NCBI GenBank assembly: GCA_030150425.1
Contig: JASLFY010000100.1
Location: 1 to 8,502, forward strand
Direction: 5' to 3'
DNA length: 8,502 bases
Origin: Yimella sp.
GTDB taxonomy: Bacteria; Actinomycetota; Actinomycetes; Actinomycetales; Dermatophilaceae
Positions within the stretch are counted from its first letter, which is position 1. Every line of letters starts with the position of its first letter. A model generated the notes under the pieces. It ran no database searches, was not told the DNA's origin, and worked only from the letters and a program-made list of their open reading frames with translations. A program made the translations under genes and the position numbers. This document shows positions 6,333 through 8,502 of the stretch, piece after piece.

Positions 6333-6425
6333 TGCGGATAACCTCCACCTTCGACGCGGGCATCTCCCGCGGGCGCGAACGTACTGCAGGGTAATCGAGG
6401 ACGGTAGTCCGGATCGGGGTGGCGC
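6333..6425. promoter_or_regulatory. Divergent intergenic region of hddA and the acyltransferase, with inverted repeat
   Basis: About 93 bp separate the two divergent start codons, so promoters for both transcripts are expected here. CGCGGG (6355-6360) and CCCGCG (6366-6371) form a perfect 6-bp inverted repeat around CATCT, about 25 bp upstream of the hddA start. Such a site could be an operator or, in the hddA mRNA, a leader hairpin near its ribosome binding site (6342-6346). GGACGGTAGTCC (near 6400-6411) is a second, smaller hairpin-like element. I could not find a confident -35/-10 pair in either direction. Confidence 0.4.
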
Positions 6426-7580
6426 ATGCGGCGGGTCCCGATGATCGACGGCCTGCGCGCGCTGGCCGCTGTTCTGGTGCTCCTGTCGCACGTCGGTTTC
6501 TGGACCGGGGCCTCCCGGGTCGACACCTCCGGGCCGTTGCTGGCCCGCGGTGACAGCGGCGTCGCCATCTTCTTCGCGATCTCCGCGTTCCTGCTGCTGC
6601 GCCCCCACCTCGCCGACCGTCCGTCGCCCACCCCGCGCTACCTGCGGCATCGCGCGGCCCGGATTCTGCCGGCGTACTGGGTCGCGTTGGCCTGCGTCGT
6701 CGCGGTCGAGGTCGCCCGTGGACGAGGCTTCGACCTGGCGAACCTGGTCGCCCACGTCCTGCTGCTGCAGGGCTACACCGGCACCGACTACCAGGCGTTC
6801 ACCCAGACGTGGAGCCTGACCACCGAGGTCACTTTCTACCTGCTCGTGCCGCTGCTCGGACCGTGGTTGGCGCGCGGCGTACGCCGTTCGGCCGCCGCCA
6901 CGCTGCGCGCCCTCGGCGCGGTCGCGGTCGGCGGGCTCGGTGTCACCGCGCTCGCGACCGCAGGCTCGCAGGCGGGCGCCGGGTGGTGGCCCGGCGTGCT
7001 CGCGACGAGCGTCCTCGGCCACGCGGCCTGGTTCGCGGTCGGCGCGGTGATCGCGGTCCTGGAGACGCCGACCGGTCGGGTGCTGGTCCCGGCCACGTGG
7101 CGCCGGGCCGGGACGCCGACCACATTGCTGGTCATCGCCCTACTGACCTATCTCGTGGCGGCGACGCCGCTGGCCGGTCCGGTGACCCTCGCCGTGCCGT
7201 CGATCGGTGCGGCACTCGTCAAGGAGGCGCTCTACTCCCTGCTCGCCGGCGTGCTGCTGGCCGCCACCGTGATCCCGACCCGCGACCCGGCTGCAGCACG
7301 GATCGCCGGGTCGGCGGGACTGCGCCGGGCGGGCGATCTGTCGTACGGGGTGTTCCTGTGGCACCTGCTGGTGCTGCAGTTGCTCTACCTCGCGACCGGC
7401 TGGCCGCTGTTCTCCGGTGGCTTCGCGGCGATGCTGTTCGCGGTGCTCGTCTTCACCGGATTCGCCGCGCTCGCCAGCGCGGAGTTCATCGAGCTGCCGG
7501 CGCTGCGTCGCTGGGCCGGTCGCTCGCACGAGTCGCCGGATGCGTCGGACGCGGTGCCCACTGCGCCGCGAGGGTCGTGA
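6426..7580 (+). CDS. Acyltransferase-3 family integral membrane protein
   Basis: A 384-residue polytopic membrane protein of the acyltransferase-3 family (PF01757), which transfers acyl groups, often acetyl, to extracellular or lipid-linked sugars. The family signatures are in order: DGLRALAA with H22 in LLSHVGF (residues 8-25), GDSGVAIFFAISAFLLLRP (42-60), RYLRHRAARILPAYW (71-85), TWSLTTEVTFYLLVPLL (128-144) and DLSYGVFLWH (304-313). About ten hydrophobic helices are seen. There is no C-terminal SGNH domain; after about residue 366 only a short Pro/Ala/Asp-rich tail remains. The ATG at 6426 has GGGGTGG upstream; ATG 6444 is an alternative that would remove six residues. It is divergent from hddA, and its last 95 bp overlap the convergent AftD-like gene. 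A role in acylating a heptose-containing glycan is inferred only from its position; the acceptor is unknown. Confidence 0.9.
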   Translation: MRRVPMIDGLRALAAVLVLLSHVGFWTGASRVDTSGPLLARGDSGVAIFFAISAFLLLRPHLADRPSPTPRYLRHRAARILPAYWVALACVVAVEVARGRGFDLANLVAHVLLLQGYTGTDYQAFTQTWSLTTEVTFYLLVPLLGPWLARGVRRSAAATLRALGAVAVGGLGVTALATAGSQAGAGWWPGVLATSVLGHAAWFAVGAVIAVLETPTGRVLVPATWRRAGTPTTLLVIALLTYLVAATPLAGPVTLAVPSIGAALVKEALYSLLAGVLLAATVIPTRDPAAARIAGSAGLRRAGDLSYGVFLWHLLVLQLLYLATGWPLFSGGFAAMLFAVLVFTGFAALASAEFIELPALRRWAGRSHESPDASDAVPTAPRGS

Positions 7581-8502
7581 GGCTGAACGTCCCGGCCAGC
7601 TGACCGACGGCGGCGCCCCACGTCTTCGCGTCGACCACACCACCGACCGCCAGCGCGACACCGGCCACGGTCAACGCCCCGACCACGACCATCGGTCGCA
7701 GCCGCCGCGGGCAGCACGCGCTCAACGCTCCCAGCACGAGGCCGTACGGACCGGCGGCGAGCAGCCCGGTGCCCACGGCGAGGGCGGGGCCGAGCCACCG
7801 GCGTCCGTCCGCGGGTTCGGGTTCTTTCACCGGGGCTCGGACGGCGGATCCGCGCAGCAGCACCACGGCGACCAGGCAGCCGAGGACCAGGAACCAGCCG
7901 ACGGCGAGTCCGGCGCGGTGCAGCGGGGTGGCGACGAAGTGCTCCGCCGCGGAGTCACCCGCGTACGCCTGGCGCCACCCGTCGACCGGGTACGCGACCA
8001 TGCCGTGCGAGCTGTGCCAGCCGCGGTTGAAGCCGTGGGTGGTCGCGGTGACGGCCGGGACGGCCCGGCCGGCGCCGCTCGCGGCAGCCGACGCCGGCAG
8101 CAGCAGGTGCACCGCGTGGCCCTTCGCCGGGGCCACCGACACGACCTGTCGACCGGTCGGGACGGTGAAGTCCGTGCAGGACTGCGCGGTGACCGTTGCG
8201 GGGCCGGGCGAGGTGGCCCGCAACGGAACGCGTACGCCGCCCACGGTGAGGGTGCCGACGGCGCCGCAGGTGGTCGGGACGGTGGCGGAACCCAGGTCGA
8301 TGGTCGCGACCGCCCGCCGCTGACCGCCACCGGCGAATGCGACCGAGCGGCGCAGCGTGGAACCGTCCTCACCGGCCCGCGCCGGAACCGTCGCCGCGAC
8401 CGGGTCCGCGCCGAGCAGCAGCGCCCGGTCCGGGGTGACGGTGCCGGGCACGGTGATGATCGAGCCCCACGACCCTCCGTGGTCGGCCGAGGTCTCGGCC
8501 GA
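7486..8502 (-). CDS. C-terminal 338 residues of an AftD/DUF3367-like membrane glycosyltransferase (5' end outside window)
   Basis: The frame is open to the right edge, so the visible 338 residues are the end of a longer protein; the internal GTG at 8451 is not a likely start. The pattern resembles the C-terminal region of AftD-type alpha-(1->3)-arabinofuranosyltransferases (DUF3367), envelope GT-C enzymes of well over 1000 residues. A beta-rich extracytoplasmic domain with two Cys (TTCGAVGTLTVGG and SCTDFTVPTGRQVV) is followed by GFNRGWH and PVDGWRQAY, the equivalent of the FNPGW...DGWQQ elements I recall, and then by a membrane helix (AGLAVGWFLVLGCLVAVVLL) and two or three more hydrophobic segments. 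The last ~30 residues are Pro/Ala/Arg-rich and lie antisense to the end of the acyltransferase gene. The assignment rests on recalled motifs, not alignment; the catalytic N-terminal domain is not visible. The acceptor need not be arabinan in an organism without arabinogalactan. Confidence 0.65.
   Translation of the reverse strand, partial: SAETSADHGGSWGSIITVPGTVTPDRALLLGADPVAATVPARAGEDGSTLRRSVAFAGGGQRRAVATIDLGSATVPTTCGAVGTLTVGGVRVPLRATSPGPATVTAQSCTDFTVPTGRQVVSVAPAKGHAVHLLLPASAAASGAGRAVPAVTATTHGFNRGWHSSHGMVAYPVDGWRQAYAGDSAAEHFVATPLHRAGLAVGWFLVLGCLVAVVLLRGSAVRAPVKEPEPADGRRWLGPALAVGTGLLAAGPYGLVLGALSACCPRRLRPMVVVGALTVAGVALAVGGVVDAKTWGAAVGQLAGTFSLTTLAAQWAPRPTHPATRASDRPSDAAPAAR

Noticed and set aside
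5334..6444. Two long plus-strand open frames opposite hddA
   Set aside because: They mirror the GHMP kinase; their composition (Arg/Ala/Asp or Ser/Pro/Arg rich) is that of antisense frames in high-GC DNA.
6333..7022. N-terminal extension of the hddA frame to 7022, and of the gmhA frame to 6363
   Set aside because: The hddA extension runs antisense through the acyltransferase gene and the gmhA extension through hddA. The real starts are set by GGAGG near 6344 and by the ATGA overlap at 5250-5253.
7140..8372. Minus-strand Arg-rich frames at 7140-7661, 7385-7798 and 7827-8372
   Set aside because: They are shadows of the acyltransferase and AftD-like genes in other frames, with no motif and unlikely composition.
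8449..8451. GTG at 8451 as the start of the AftD-like gene
   Set aside because: The same frame stays open to the window edge and already reads like protein, so the gene most likely starts outside the window.

Overview
The window is high-GC DNA, dense in genes, with GTG starts and strong Shine-Dalgarno sequences. It comes from an actinobacterium. The evidence is a ribosomal protein S1 of actinobacterial type, a DUF3068/PorA-family membrane protein, and a protein end that resembles the AftD/DUF3367 arabinofuranosyltransferase family. I cannot name the genus from sequence alone.

Layout from left to right. Positions 1-1026 (minus) hold the first 342 residues of ribosomal protein S1 (rpsA), whose 3' end lies outside the window. 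A 130-bp divergent spacer follows, then a class I SAM-dependent methyltransferase (1157-1966, plus). It converges, with a 22-bp gap, on a minus-strand block that reads from 6329 down to 1989: hddA (heptose 7-phosphate kinase), gmhA (sedoheptulose 7-phosphate isomerase), gmhB (heptose bisphosphate phosphatase), a 97-bp gap, a DUF3068 membrane protein, and a UDP-glucuronate decarboxylase-like SDR enzyme. Divergent from hddA is an acyltransferase-3 family integral membrane protein (6426-7580, plus). Its 3' end overlaps by 95 bp the convergent 3' end of an AftD/DUF3367-like protein, which runs off the right edge (7486->8502, minus).

How the genes fit together: GmhA, HddA and GmhB are three of the four steps from sedoheptulose 7-phosphate to GDP-D-glycero-alpha-D-manno-heptose. 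The fourth enzyme, the HddC guanylyltransferase, is not in the window. The three genes overlap or nearly touch and are probably translated together. A UXS-like nucleotide-sugar enzyme, a membrane acyltransferase and an AftD-like glycosyltransferase lie next to them. This suggests, by inference, a locus for a cell-envelope glycan carrying heptose and possibly acyl groups. From memory, the set acyltransferase / NDP-sugar SDR / gmhA / gmhB / hddA resembles the Rv0111-Rv0115c region of Mycobacterium tuberculosis. rpsA and the methyltransferase are an unrelated housekeeping segment.

I saw no tRNA, rRNA, CRISPR array, insertion sequence or phage gene. The other long open frames are antisense shadows produced by high GC.
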